Source: Gemmatimonadota bacterium (GTDB lineage Bacteria; Gemmatimonadota; Gemmatimonadetes; Gemmatimonadales; GWC2-71-9). Taken from it: a DNA stretch of 13,146 nucleotides. Below are positions 6,619 to 13,146 of this stretch, one piece after another. The stretch spans positions 1-13,146 of the forward strand of contig QHTP01000211.1 in assembly GCA_003220855.1 (NCBI GenBank), in the 5' to 3' direction. The first letter of the stretch is position 1. Each line of letters begins with the position of its first letter. Position numbers and translations under genes: made by a program. The notes below the pieces were generated by a model. It made no database searches, was not told where the DNA came from, and saw nothing but the letters and a program-made list of their open reading frames with translations.

Positions 6619-6888
6619 TCAGTATTCCGCGAACATCTCGTCGGGATAGCAATACAGCCACCGCTCCCCCGGTTCATCCGAGGTAACCACCGGATGCAGC
6701 GTGGCGCGTGCGTGTTTGGAGGCGTGCTGGTTGGGTGAGCTGTCGCAGCACAGCGTCGCGCCACACTGCTGGCACGTGCGCAGATGGACCCACTGCGCGC
6801 CGATCTTCACGCACTCGGCGCACTCCCGGCGCTTCCCGTGTCGCACGGTGGTGATCGCCGTGAGGTGAGCGCAGCTATCGTTGGGCAT
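6619..6888 (-). CDS. UBP-type zinc-finger protein, 89 aa
   Basis: A stand-alone UBP/ZnF domain of the kind that in eukaryotic deubiquitinases binds the free ubiquitin C-terminus. Likely zinc ligands by pattern are C6, H8, C23, C26, C39, C42, C47 and the His residues H55, H59 and H65, followed by the family's W-Y-C-Y-D-E ending (W77-Y79-Y81-E84). The segment CCDSSPNQHASKH is typical of the bacterial members. The start at 6888 is chosen because the fold begins at once (MPNDSCAH) and GAGG lies upstream; an in-frame extension of 35 residues upstream looks non-coding. It is cytoplasmic, with no signal peptide. Most bacteria lack ubiquitin, so the ligand is unknown. The gene is first in a two-gene unit divergent from the YCII-sigma operon. 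Confidence 0.88.
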   Translation of the reverse strand: MPNDSCAHLTAITTVRHGKRRECAECVKIGAQWVHLRTCQQCGATLCCDSSPNQHASKHARATLHPVVTSDEPGERWLYCYPDEMFAEY

Positions 6889-7055
6889 CGAGGCCTCGCT
6901 TACTCGTGCAGTACCTGGTCGGCGCGGGTGCCGGGCGTCAGTGTGAAGGTGGGTGTAGCGGCCGTCATCGCGGTAAGGTGCATTGGGCGTCAAGGCCTCG
7001 CCAGGCCGGCTGCAAGACCCGAACCAATAAGGGGTGAGCCCCGAGAGGAGTCACC
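6889..7055. other. Divergent intergenic region (167 nt) between zinc-finger and YCII genes
   Basis: This is the largest gene-free stretch. It must hold promoters for the two divergent units, but I cannot assign a complete one. On the minus strand TTGACG occurs at 6993-6988 without a convincing -10 at 17 nt. Short dyads are present: GGCCT-cgcc-AGGCC (6994-7007) and GGGG-TGAG-CCCC (7031-7042), the second just before the YCII ribosome-binding site. I see no TGTCGA motif, which I recall as the -35 reported for the ECF42 group, so there is no visible sign of sigma autoregulation. Confidence 0.6.
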
Positions 7056-7412
7056 ATGAGCCAGTTCGTTTACCTGTACCGTAGCACCAACGAGGCCAGT
7101 CGTGCCGCCATGGGATCGCCGGAGCAATTGCAGAAGAGCATGCAGGCTTGGATGGCCTGGATGAAGCGGCTGGCCGACCAGGGCCACATCAAGGACCAGG
7201 GTCACCCGCTCGAGCGGACGGGGAAGCTGGTCAAGGGCACGCAGCGGACCATCACCGACGGCCCATACGCCGAGTCCAAGGACGTTATCGGGGGATATAC
7301 GCTGATCGAGGCGAAGGATCTCGCCGAGGCCGCCGAACTCTCGAAGGGCTGCCCGATCTTGGAAGGCGGCGGCGTGGTGGAAGTCCGACCCGTGCTGCAG
7401 ACGGGCATGTGA
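7056..7412 (+). CDS. YCII-related (DGPF domain) protein
   Basis: A 118-residue YCII-family protein with a ferredoxin-like alpha/beta fold. It carries the DGPF-type signature at residues 68-75 (DGPYAESK), followed by GGYTLIEAKDLAEAAELSKGCP and a closing strand (VVEVRPV). The start at 7056 has GAGAGGAG about 5 nt upstream. The stop overlaps the GTG start of the sigma factor (GTGA, 7409-7412). DGPF proteins are the standard genomic partners of ECF42-type sigma factors, which lack an ordinary anti-sigma factor; the DGPF protein has been discussed as a target or partner rather than a proven regulator. Ligand or activity is unknown. The YCII relationship suggests small-molecule binding with a conserved His/Asp pair, but the catalytic role is unproven here. 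Confidence 0.92.
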   Translation: MSQFVYLYRSTNEASRAAMGSPEQLQKSMQAWMAWMKRLADQGHIKDQGHPLERTGKLVKGTQRTITDGPYAESKDVIGGYTLIEAKDLAEAAELSKGCPILEGGGVVEVRPVLQTGM

Positions 7413-8683
7413 CGGAGCTGCACGAGCATCTGTTCCGGCGCGAAGCGGGGCGGCTGGTCGCCACGCTGACGCGCATCTTCGGTGTCGAAAACCTGGCGTT
7501 GGCAGAAGACGTCGTACAGGACGCCTTCTGCCGCGCCCTGGAGGTGTGGCCGTTCCGCGGCGTGCCGGACAATCCGTCCGCATGGCTCATGGCTACCGCG
7601 AAGCACCGCGCGCTCGACGTGCTGCGGCGCGAGCGCACCGCGCGCACGCTCGCACCGGAGCTGGCCCGAGCGCTCGAGCCCGCCGAGCCGCTGTTTACCG
7701 AGGACGCCATCAGGGACGATCAGCTGCGCATGATGTTGTCCTGCTGCCATCCGGGCCTGTCCGAAGCGGCGCAGGTGGCGCTCATGCTCCACATCCTGTG
7801 CGGGTTCAGCGTCGACGAGGTCGCCGGCGCCTTCGTCAGCACTCACGCGGGCGTCGAGAAGCGTCTTTCCCGCGCCAAGCACGTGCTCGCCCAGTCGCAG
7901 CGGCTGTTCGAGATCGCAGACCCGGCCGACTTCGCCGCGCGGCTCCCGGCCGTGCAGCGCGCGCTCTACCTGCTCTTCAACGAAGGCTATCACGGCGCGT
8001 CGCCCGAGGCGGCGGTGCGCGCCGAGCTGTGTCGGGAGGCGCTGCGGCTCACCGGCCTGCTGCTCGAGCATTCCGTGGCGACGACGCCGGCCACGTACGC
8101 GCTCGCGGCGCTGATGTGTCTGCACGCGGCACGCTTGCCCGCACGCCTCGATGCGGCGGGCCATCTCAGCGTGCTCGCCGAGCAGGATCGCTCGCGCTGG
8201 GATCCCGACCTCATGGCCGAGGGCCAACGACTGCTCGAGCTCTCGGCCAGCGGGCCCGAGCTCAGCGAGTATCACCTCGAGGCCGCCATTGCGGCCGTGC
8301 ACGCGTCCGCGCCGCGCCTCGAGGACACGAATTGGGCGCACATCGTGTGGCTGTACGATACGCTGCTGGCCGTTCGGCCGTCCCCCGTCGTCGCGCTCAA
8401 CCGCGCCATCGCCGTGGCGCAGCGCGACGGCCCCGAGCGCGGGCTCGAGGCGATCGCCGCGATCGCCGACCGCAAGCGCCTGGACGGCTATCCGTTCTAC
8501 CATGCGGCGCTGGGCGAGCTGGAGCTGCGCCGCGGGAAGAACGACGCGGCCCGCAGACACTTCGGCGCCGCGCTCGCCCTGGCGCGCAACGCCATGGAGC
8601 GGCAATTTCTCGAGCAACGCATGGAGGCGTGCGATGCCGGAAAGGCCGATCTAGCGTGGCATCCTGGCCCGAGCTGCCGTTGA
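7409..8683 (+). CDS. ECF sigma factor with DUF6596/TPR C-terminal extension (ECF42-like)
   Basis: A 424-residue extracytoplasmic-function sigma factor; the basic ECF form is only about 180-200 residues. Region 2 is at about 7-77 (AEDVVQDAFCRALEVWP, NPSAWLMATAKHRALDVLRR). Region 4 is at about 105-160 (LSEAAQVALMLHILCGFSVDEVAGAF, then VEKRLSRAKHVL). Residues 178-280 match the DUF6596-type extension (LPAVQRALYLLFNEGYHGA), and 285-405 are TPR-like helices ending in YHAALGELELRRGKNDAARRHF. The GTG start at 7409 is fixed by the 4-nt overlap with the YCII stop; upstream in-frame residues belong to the shadow frame of YCII. In the ECF42 group the C-terminal extension is reported to be needed for activity, replacing an anti-sigma factor. 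Its regulon cannot be read from this window. The cytoplasmic protein probably controls the neighbouring genes or a distant set. Confidence 0.93.
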   Translation: MTELHEHLFRREAGRLVATLTRIFGVENLALAEDVVQDAFCRALEVWPFRGVPDNPSAWLMATAKHRALDVLRRERTARTLAPELARALEPAEPLFTEDAIRDDQLRMMLSCCHPGLSEAAQVALMLHILCGFSVDEVAGAFVSTHAGVEKRLSRAKHVLAQSQRLFEIADPADFAARLPAVQRALYLLFNEGYHGASPEAAVRAELCREALRLTGLLLEHSVATTPATYALAALMCLHAARLPARLDAAGHLSVLAEQDRSRWDPDLMAEGQRLLELSASGPELSEYHLEAAIAAVHASAPRLEDTNWAHIVWLYDTLLAVRPSPVVALNRAIAVAQRDGPERGLEAIAAIADRKRLDGYPFYHAALGELELRRGKNDAARRHFGAALALARNAMERQFLEQRMEACDAGKADLAWHPGPSCR

Positions 8684-9564
8684 GCGATTGGGCGGAGAGC
8701 TTAACGACCCTGCAACGCTGGACGCAGATGGTTGGCAAGACGCGCCTCGCCCTGGCGCCGATGCAGAATCACTGGTGGCAGTGCGCCCTGTACGTCACCG
8801 CGCGTGGGCTCGGCACCTCGGCGATGCCCTATGCCAAGGGCAGCGTCGAGCTGGAGTTCGACTTCCTGGACCACCGGCTGGTGGCGCGGACGAGCGAGGG
8901 CGCGACGCAGAGCATCCCCCTCGCTCCGCGATCCGTCGCCGACTTCTACCGCGACTACCTCGGTTTGCTGGCGGCGCTCGGCGTCGCGGCGAAAATCTGG
9001 CCCGTGCCGCAGGAAATGGCGGACACGACGCGCTTCACCGCCGATCGGGGGCATGCGTCCTATGACCCTGACTCCGCGCAGCGCTGCTGGCGGATCCTGG
9101 CGCACGCGGACCGCGTGCTGCAGCGGTTTCGAGGGTCCTTCCTCGGCAAGTCGAGCCCCTCGCACTTCTGGTGGGGGGGCTTCGATCTGGCGTGCACGCG
9201 TTTCTCGGGACGCCCAGCGCCGCGGCACCCCGGCGGCATACCGAATCTCGCCGACTGGGTCACGCGCGAGGCGTACTCTCACGAATGCATCAGCGCCGGA
9301 TGGTGGCCGGGAAGCGTCGGCGGGCCGGTGGCAGAGCCCGCGTTTTACGCCTACGCCTATCCAGAGCCGGCGGGCTGCCCGGACGCCCCGGTGCGCCCGG
9401 CCGCGACGCGCTACCTCATGGCGATGCGGGAATGGATCCTGCCGTACGAGGCCGTGCGGGCGGCGCCCGATCCTGAGGGAGCGTTGCTCGACTTCCTCCA
9501 GAGCACCTACGAGGCCGCCGCTGACCGGGGCGGGTGGGATCGCGCCCGACTGGAACGCGCCTAG
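8656..9564 (+). CDS. DUF5996 family protein
   Basis: A 302-residue protein matching the uncharacterised DUF5996 family: it opens WPELPLSDW-x-TLQRWTQMVGK, has LALAPMQNHWWQCALYVTARGL near 31-52 and YAKGSVELEFDFLDHRLV near 59-76. SSPSHFWWGGFDLACTRFSGR follows near 166-186 with a Pro/His-rich patch, and the protein ends in an EWILPYEAVR segment. GTG at 8656 is chosen because family sequence starts immediately (VASWPELPLSDW) and GGAAAGG sits about 10 nt upstream. This start overlaps the 3' end of the sigma gene by 28 nt. The ATG at 8634 is in another frame and soon hits a stop. No signal peptide or membrane segment is visible. Conserved Trp, His, Asp and Glu residues hint at an enzyme or ligand-binding protein, but no activity is known. 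It probably belongs to the YCII-sigma unit. Confidence 0.88.
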   Translation: MASWPELPLSDWAESLTTLQRWTQMVGKTRLALAPMQNHWWQCALYVTARGLGTSAMPYAKGSVELEFDFLDHRLVARTSEGATQSIPLAPRSVADFYRDYLGLLAALGVAAKIWPVPQEMADTTRFTADRGHASYDPDSAQRCWRILAHADRVLQRFRGSFLGKSSPSHFWWGGFDLACTRFSGRPAPRHPGGIPNLADWVTREAYSHECISAGWWPGSVGGPVAEPAFYAYAYPEPAGCPDAPVRPAATRYLMAMREWILPYEAVRAAPDPEGALLDFLQSTYEAAADRGGWDRARLERA

Positions 9565-9586
9565 TCCCGAGGCGATGGGGTCGTAG

Positions 9587-11722
9587 TTGCCGCCCTCCGC
9601 TTGCTCCGCGCCACTTCTCACCAGGTTGGCGAGCCGCGCCGTCCCCGCGCTGACGGTTGCGCTCCATGCCGCCACGGTAGCCGCGCAGATGGACCTGTGC
9701 GCGCCGCCCGTCACCGGCGCACTGGGTCCCAGCCGCGACCTCTACTGTATCGACCTCAGTGCCACGGACCGAGGCGGCGCCGCTTCGGGGACCGTGTCGC
9801 TGGAGTACGTCCCCGGCCCGTTCACCGTCCCCGTCACGGTTGACGGCTCCTATCGCTACGCACTGGTCATCACGCTGCGAGGCCTACCCCCGACGCCACC
9901 GGGCACCGGATATGTCGCCTGGGCGGCGACGCCGGCGATGAGCGCGATCCAGCGCCTCGGCGTGGTTCAGAACGGCGTCAATCACACCGCCGAGGTCGCG
10001 CTGGATCGCTTCGTGGTGCTGATCTCCGCCGAGCCCGACACCGCGTCATCCGAGCGGCGAGGCCCCGTGTTGCTGCGCGGCGAGTCTCCCAGCAACCGGA
10101 TGCGGCCACCCGATCTCTACCAGCTCTCCCTCGGCGCGGTGATGCCTGCGCCCGAGTCTGCGGGATGGCACGGCGTCCCGATGACGCCGCACATCCCGAT
10201 GCTGCCATCGGAAATGGCGCTCACGCCGGCGGCTGCGCCGTGGTTGCCGCGCCCGCCCGGCCCCGTCGCGGACGCGCGGGCGTCCCGCCCCCGTACCGTC
10301 CACGACGGCGACACGGTGGACCTCGTGGCGGGCCTCGTGCACCGGCGCATCGCGGGGCACGACGTCGTCCTATACGGCTTCAACGGCGAGCAACCGGGGC
10401 CGCTGATCGTCGCGACGCAGGGCGCGCGGGTGACCGTGCGCCTCACCAATCACCTCGATCAACCGACCTCCATTCACTGGCACGGCGTGCGCCTCGACAA
10501 CCGCTCCGACGGCGTGCCGGGACTCACGCAACAAGCCGTACCGCCCAGCGGCCGTTTCGTCTATACGGTGCGCTTTCCCGATGCCGGCGTGTACTGGTAT
10601 CACCCACACCTGCGCGAGGACATGCAGCAGGATCTCGGTCTCTACGGCAACATCCTGGTGCGTCCCGTCGCAGGAGCGCTCTACGGCCCAGCCAATCGCG
10701 AAGAGACGCTGATCCTCGACGACCTGCTCATCGGCGACGACGGCCCCGTGGCCTACGGGACCGATACGCCGACCCATGCGCTGATGGGCCGGTTCGGCAA
10801 CGTCCTGCTCGTCAACGGAGCGCCGCGCTGGTCGGCGCGGGCGCTTCGCGGCGAAGTCGTTCGATTCTTTCTCACCAATGCCGCGAACACGCGGACCTGG
10901 AACGTCTCCTTCGACGGCGCCCGCGCCAAGATCGTCGGCACCGACCTGGGCCCGTTCGAGCACGAGGTGTGGACGCCCAACGTGGTGATCGGGCCCGCGG
11001 AGCGCTACGTCGTCAACGTGCGGTTCGACCACGCCGGCCGGGTCGCCCTGATCAACCGCGTGCGCGTGGTCGATCGCCTGTTCGGACGGTTCGTCACGGA
11101 AACCGACACGCTTGGGATCATCGAGGTCGATGGCACGGCCGTGCGACCCGACCTGGTCTCGAGCTTCGATTCCCTCGCATCCAATCGGGTGGTGCAGGAC
11201 GAGATGGCGCGCTACCGCCGCGACGTCGAGCGGCCGCCGGATCGCGAGCTGGTCCTCACGATGGACACGCACGGGTTGCCCTTCGTGAGCGCGCGGCTCC
11301 TGGGGATCGACTCGGCGTGGTTCGCGCCGGTGGAGTGGGGGGCCGCCATGCCGGCCATGAACTGGGCGACGACCGCCCGACAGGTGCGCTGGGTGCTGCG
11401 CGATCCGGCGACTGGGCGCGAGAACATGGACATCGGGTGGCGCTTCCACCGGGGCGAGGTCGTCAAACTGCGGGTCGACAACGCGCGCGCGGTGCTGCAC
11501 GGGATGCAGCACCCGATTCACCTCCATGGCCAACGATTCCTGGTCCTGGCGGTGAACGGCACGCCGAACGATAATCTGGCCTGGAAGGACACCGTGCTGG
11601 TGCCGTCCGGCGCGACGGTGGACCTGCTGCTCGACCTGTCGAACCCTGGCCGCTGGATGCTGCATTGCCACATCGCCGAGCATCTCGAGGCCGGCATGAT
11701 GACGACGATCACCGTCGATTGA
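9587..11722 (+). CDS. Secreted multicopper oxidase with N-terminal extension
   Basis: A 711-residue protein with a signal peptide at about 1-34 (SRAVPALTVALHAATVAAQ), without a twin-arginine motif. Residues 235-711 are a laccase-like multicopper oxidase. Copper ligands are visible: IHWHG (H297, H299), WYHPH (H339, H341), HPIHLHG (H642, H645, H647) and HCHIAEHLEAGM (H693, C694, H695, H699, axial M704). All four conserved copper segments are intact, so it should oxidise a substrate (phenolic, Cu(I) or another metal) while reducing O2 to water outside the cytoplasm. Residues about 40-170 are an additional domain distantly like the C-terminal domain of RskA-type anti-sigma proteins (YVAWAATP, VLISAEP). 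A Met/His-rich linker follows (GVPMTPHIPMLPSEM, 197-211). A stop codon directly precedes TTG 9587, and no ATG or GTG precedes the signal peptide, so TTG 9587 or TTG 9626 is the start. It lies 22 nt after DUF5996. Confidence 0.9.
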   Translation: MPPSACSAPLLTRLASRAVPALTVALHAATVAAQMDLCAPPVTGALGPSRDLYCIDLSATDRGGAASGTVSLEYVPGPFTVPVTVDGSYRYALVITLRGLPPTPPGTGYVAWAATPAMSAIQRLGVVQNGVNHTAEVALDRFVVLISAEPDTASSERRGPVLLRGESPSNRMRPPDLYQLSLGAVMPAPESAGWHGVPMTPHIPMLPSEMALTPAAAPWLPRPPGPVADARASRPRTVHDGDTVDLVAGLVHRRIAGHDVVLYGFNGEQPGPLIVATQGARVTVRLTNHLDQPTSIHWHGVRLDNRSDGVPGLTQQAVPPSGRFVYTVRFPDAGVYWYHPHLREDMQQDLGLYGNILVRPVAGALYGPANREETLILDDLLIGDDGPVAYGTDTPTHALMGRFGNVLLVNGAPRWSARALRGEVVRFFLTNAANTRTWNVSFDGARAKIVGTDLGPFEHEVWTPNVVIGPAERYVVNVRFDHAGRVALINRVRVVDRLFGRFVTETDTLGIIEVDGTAVRPDLVSSFDSLASNRVVQDEMARYRRDVERPPDRELVLTMDTHGLPFVSARLLGIDSAWFAPVEWGAAMPAMNWATTARQVRWVLRDPATGRENMDIGWRFHRGEVVKLRVDNARAVLHGMQHPIHLHGQRFLVLAVNGTPNDNLAWKDTVLVPSGATVDLLLDLSNPGRWMLHCHIAEHLEAGMMTTITVD

Positions 11723-11741
11723 CGTCGAACCCGGAGGAGCC

Positions 11742-13146
11742 ATGCGCCCGTTGACCGCATTCCTGGCCCTGATTCCCGCGACCGTGACCGCGCAGGCGTC
11801 CCGGGACTCGCTGCGTCCCTTCATCAGCGTGGACAGCCCCGTCGTCGCGATCACCAACGTGACGGTGATCGACGGCACCGGCGCGCCGGCCCAGGTCGAC
11901 AACACGGTCGTCATTCGCAATGGCCGCATCGCCGCGGTCGGCGCGCGGGTCGCCGTGCCGTCGGGCGCCCAAGTCATCGACGGTCACGGCAAGACGCTCA
12001 TTCCCGGGCTGGTCGGCATGCACGACCATCTCTTCTATACCGCGGCCGGCGGCCGGGACGTGAGCGCGGCGTTCACCGGGCCGCGACTCTACCTCGCCTC
12101 CGGCGTCACGACGATCCGGACAACCGGCGCGACCTCGGCATACACCGATATCAACACCAAGCGCGAGATCGACGCCGGCCGCAGCGTCGGGCCGCACATC
12201 GTCGTGACGGCGCCCTACGTCACGGGCGCCGGCCCGACCGGAACCGCCGCCATGGCGGTCCTGACCACCCCGGAGGCGGCGCGGCGCTTCGTGGACTACT
12301 GGGCCGCCGAAGGGGCGACCTGGATCAAGGCCTATACGGACATCAGCCGGGAGAATCTCCGAGCCACGATCCTGGAAGCGCACAAGCGTGGTCTCAAGGT
12401 GACGGGCCATCTCTGCTCCGTCACCTACCAGGAGGCCGTGAGTCTCGGCATCGACAATCTCGAGCATGGGTTGATCACGGCGAGCGACCTGTACCCGTCC
12501 AAGCGGCCCGACATCTGTCCGCTCGACTCGTACCAGGTGCTCGCGCGCAGCGGGGACCCTGCCGGATCGGCCGCCCAGGCGACGATCCAGAGTCTGGTCC
12601 AGCATCACGTCGCGATGACCTCGACGCTCCCGGTCATCGAAGCGCTCACCTCCCACCGGCCGGTACGCGATCAGCGCTCCCTCGACATGATGGCGCCCGA
12701 GGTACGCACCGCCTACCTCCAGAGCCGCGACTTCATCGACAGCTCGAGCACCTGGCCGTTCACGGCCGAGGCGCTGCACCGCGCGATGGCGTTCGAGCGG
12801 GCGTTCGTCGCGGCGGGCGGCGTACTGGGAGCGGGAGTCGATCCCACGGGGAACGGGGGGGCTCTTCCCGGCTACGGCGACCAGCGCGGCTACGAGCTGC
12901 TGCGGGAGGCCGGGTTCAGCGCCGAGCAGGCGGTGCAGATCATGTCCTTGAATGGTGCGCGCATTCTCGGTACGCAGGACCGCATCGGCTCGATCGAGCA
13001 GGGCAAGAACGCCGACGTCGTGCTGCTCGACGGCGATCTCGGCGCCGATGCTTCGGTGATCCGCAACGTCGTCACGGTCTTCAAGGACGGCGTCGGGTTC
13101 GATCCGGCGCGCGTGGTCGCGGCGGCGCGCGGACGGGTGGGCATCA
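11742..13146 (+). CDS. Secreted metal-dependent amidohydrolase (3' truncated)
   Basis: The frame is open from ATG 11742 to the window end, giving 468 residues with no stop. A strong Shine-Dalgarno (GGAGGAG, 11733-11739) fixes the start. Residues 1-18 are a signal peptide (MRPLTAFLALIPATVTAQ). The rest is an amidohydrolase-superfamily barrel of the imidazolonepropionase/prolidase-like subgroup. VVAITNVTVIDGTG and VIDGHGKTLIPGL precede HDH (H94, H96). WIKAY carries K196, expected to be carboxylated; GHLCS has H223, LEHG has H242 and AGVDP has the catalytic D367. The C-terminal part (LNGARILG, GSIEQGKNADVVLLDGD) is the usual composite beta-domain, so only the last few residues are missing. It should be a periplasmic or extracellular hydrolase of an amide or peptide bond, with unknown substrate. 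It is 19 nt downstream of the oxidase and probably co-transcribed. Confidence 0.93.
   Translation, partial: MRPLTAFLALIPATVTAQASRDSLRPFISVDSPVVAITNVTVIDGTGAPAQVDNTVVIRNGRIAAVGARVAVPSGAQVIDGHGKTLIPGLVGMHDHLFYTAAGGRDVSAAFTGPRLYLASGVTTIRTTGATSAYTDINTKREIDAGRSVGPHIVVTAPYVTGAGPTGTAAMAVLTTPEAARRFVDYWAAEGATWIKAYTDISRENLRATILEAHKRGLKVTGHLCSVTYQEAVSLGIDNLEHGLITASDLYPSKRPDICPLDSYQVLARSGDPAGSAAQATIQSLVQHHVAMTSTLPVIEALTSHRPVRDQRSLDMMAPEVRTAYLQSRDFIDSSSTWPFTAEALHRAMAFERAFVAAGGVLGAGVDPTGNGGALPGYGDQRGYELLREAGFSAEQAVQIMSLNGARILGTQDRIGSIEQGKNADVVLLDGDLGADASVIRNVVTVFKDGVGFDPARVVAAARGRVGI

Noticed and set aside
6994..7007. GGCCT-cgcc-AGGCC dyad as an operator or terminator
   Set aside because: Five-base GC arms are common by chance in this composition, there is no T-run, and no regulator is known to recognise it.
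7031..7042. GGGG-TGAG-CCCC hairpin before the YCII ribosome-binding site as a riboswitch or attenuator
   Set aside because: A four-base stem is too small to support a regulatory RNA call.
7202..8617. 471-codon open frame on the minus strand
   Set aside because: Antisense to the YCII and sigma genes, both of which have clear conserved motifs; a high-GC shadow.
7546..8655. Upstream part of the frame that contains the DUF5996 protein
   Set aside because: Arg/Ala-rich shadow of the sigma gene; family sequence begins at GTG 8656.
8701..9714. 337-codon open frame on the minus strand
   Set aside because: Antisense to DUF5996, which carries recognisable family motifs; no RBS or domain.
10370..12779. 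Two long minus-strand open frames (10370-11977 and 11709-12779)
   Set aside because: Opposite the multicopper oxidase and amidohydrolase, whose metal-ligand motifs prove the plus strand; Asp/Arg/Val-rich shadow composition.
12890..13144. Minus-strand open frame at the right edge
   Set aside because: Antisense to the conserved C-terminal part of the amidohydrolase, with no motif of its own.
1..13146. CRISPR arrays, tRNAs, rRNAs, transposases, integrase or attachment sites
   Set aside because: None seen on reading both strands; no spaced repeats, clover-leaf-like GTTCRANNC context or mobile-element proteins were recognised.

Overview
The window is about 13 kb of very GC-rich, gene-dense bacterial DNA. 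The strongest lineage hint is the gene repertoire: a secreted CBM9-like/DUF5916 outer-membrane barrel protein, a signal-peptide amidohydrolase, a 424-residue ECF sigma factor with a DUF6596/TPR tail, and a UBP-type zinc finger. This mix fits a soil or environmental Gemmatimonadota-like bacterium. Acidobacteriota or Myxococcota-like lineages cannot be excluded without a search, and there is no rRNA or tRNA here to settle it.

Layout. (1) 2-4465, plus strand: a chromate transporter truncated at the window edge, the DUF5916 barrel protein (GTGA start/stop overlap) and an MFS transporter (7 nt gap), probably one operon. The first 95 bases contain a perfect 34-bp foldback that looks like a contig-end artefact. 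(2) 6216-4471, minus strand: an ArsR-type repressor, a START/SRPBCC domain fused through a polyproline linker to a four-helix membrane domain (ATGA overlap), and a PhnB-like VOC protein (10 nt gap). A good promoter (TTGACG, 17 nt, TATATA) and an imperfect palindrome ATAACC-tttc-AGTTAT lie directly on the arsR start codon, so the operon is probably autorepressed and its transcript nearly leaderless. This operon converges on the MFS gene with only 5 nt between stop codons. (3) 6888-6282, minus strand: a UBP-type zinc-finger protein and an unrecognised 105-aa protein, 19 nt apart. (4) 7056-13146, plus strand: a YCII/DGPF protein, the ECF sigma factor (GTGA overlap), a DUF5996 protein (28-nt overlap), a secreted three-domain multicopper oxidase with an extra ~200-residue N-terminal region, and a secreted amidohydrolase that runs off the right edge. 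Gaps of 22 and 19 nt suggest one long transcription unit.

Working together: the centre of the window puts two regulatory cassettes back to back, ArsR-SRPBCC-VOC and YCII-ECF sigma. Their non-regulatory members (SRPBCC, VOC, YCII, DUF5996) are small ligand-binding or uncharacterised families often found near such regulators. The YCII-sigma cassette runs directly into two exported enzymes, a laccase-like copper oxidase and a metal-dependent hydrolase. Together with the chromate transporter and MFS pump this suggests a stress, metal or xenobiotic response region, but the inducing signals and substrates cannot be read from sequence. The most unusual elements are the SRPBCC-polyproline-membrane fusion, the N-terminally extended multicopper oxidase, and the UBP zinc finger whose ubiquitin-tail arginine position appears to be Asp. 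No CRISPR array, insertion sequence, tRNA, rRNA or convincing intrinsic terminator was seen. The largest gene-free stretch is the 167-nt divergent region 6889-7055.
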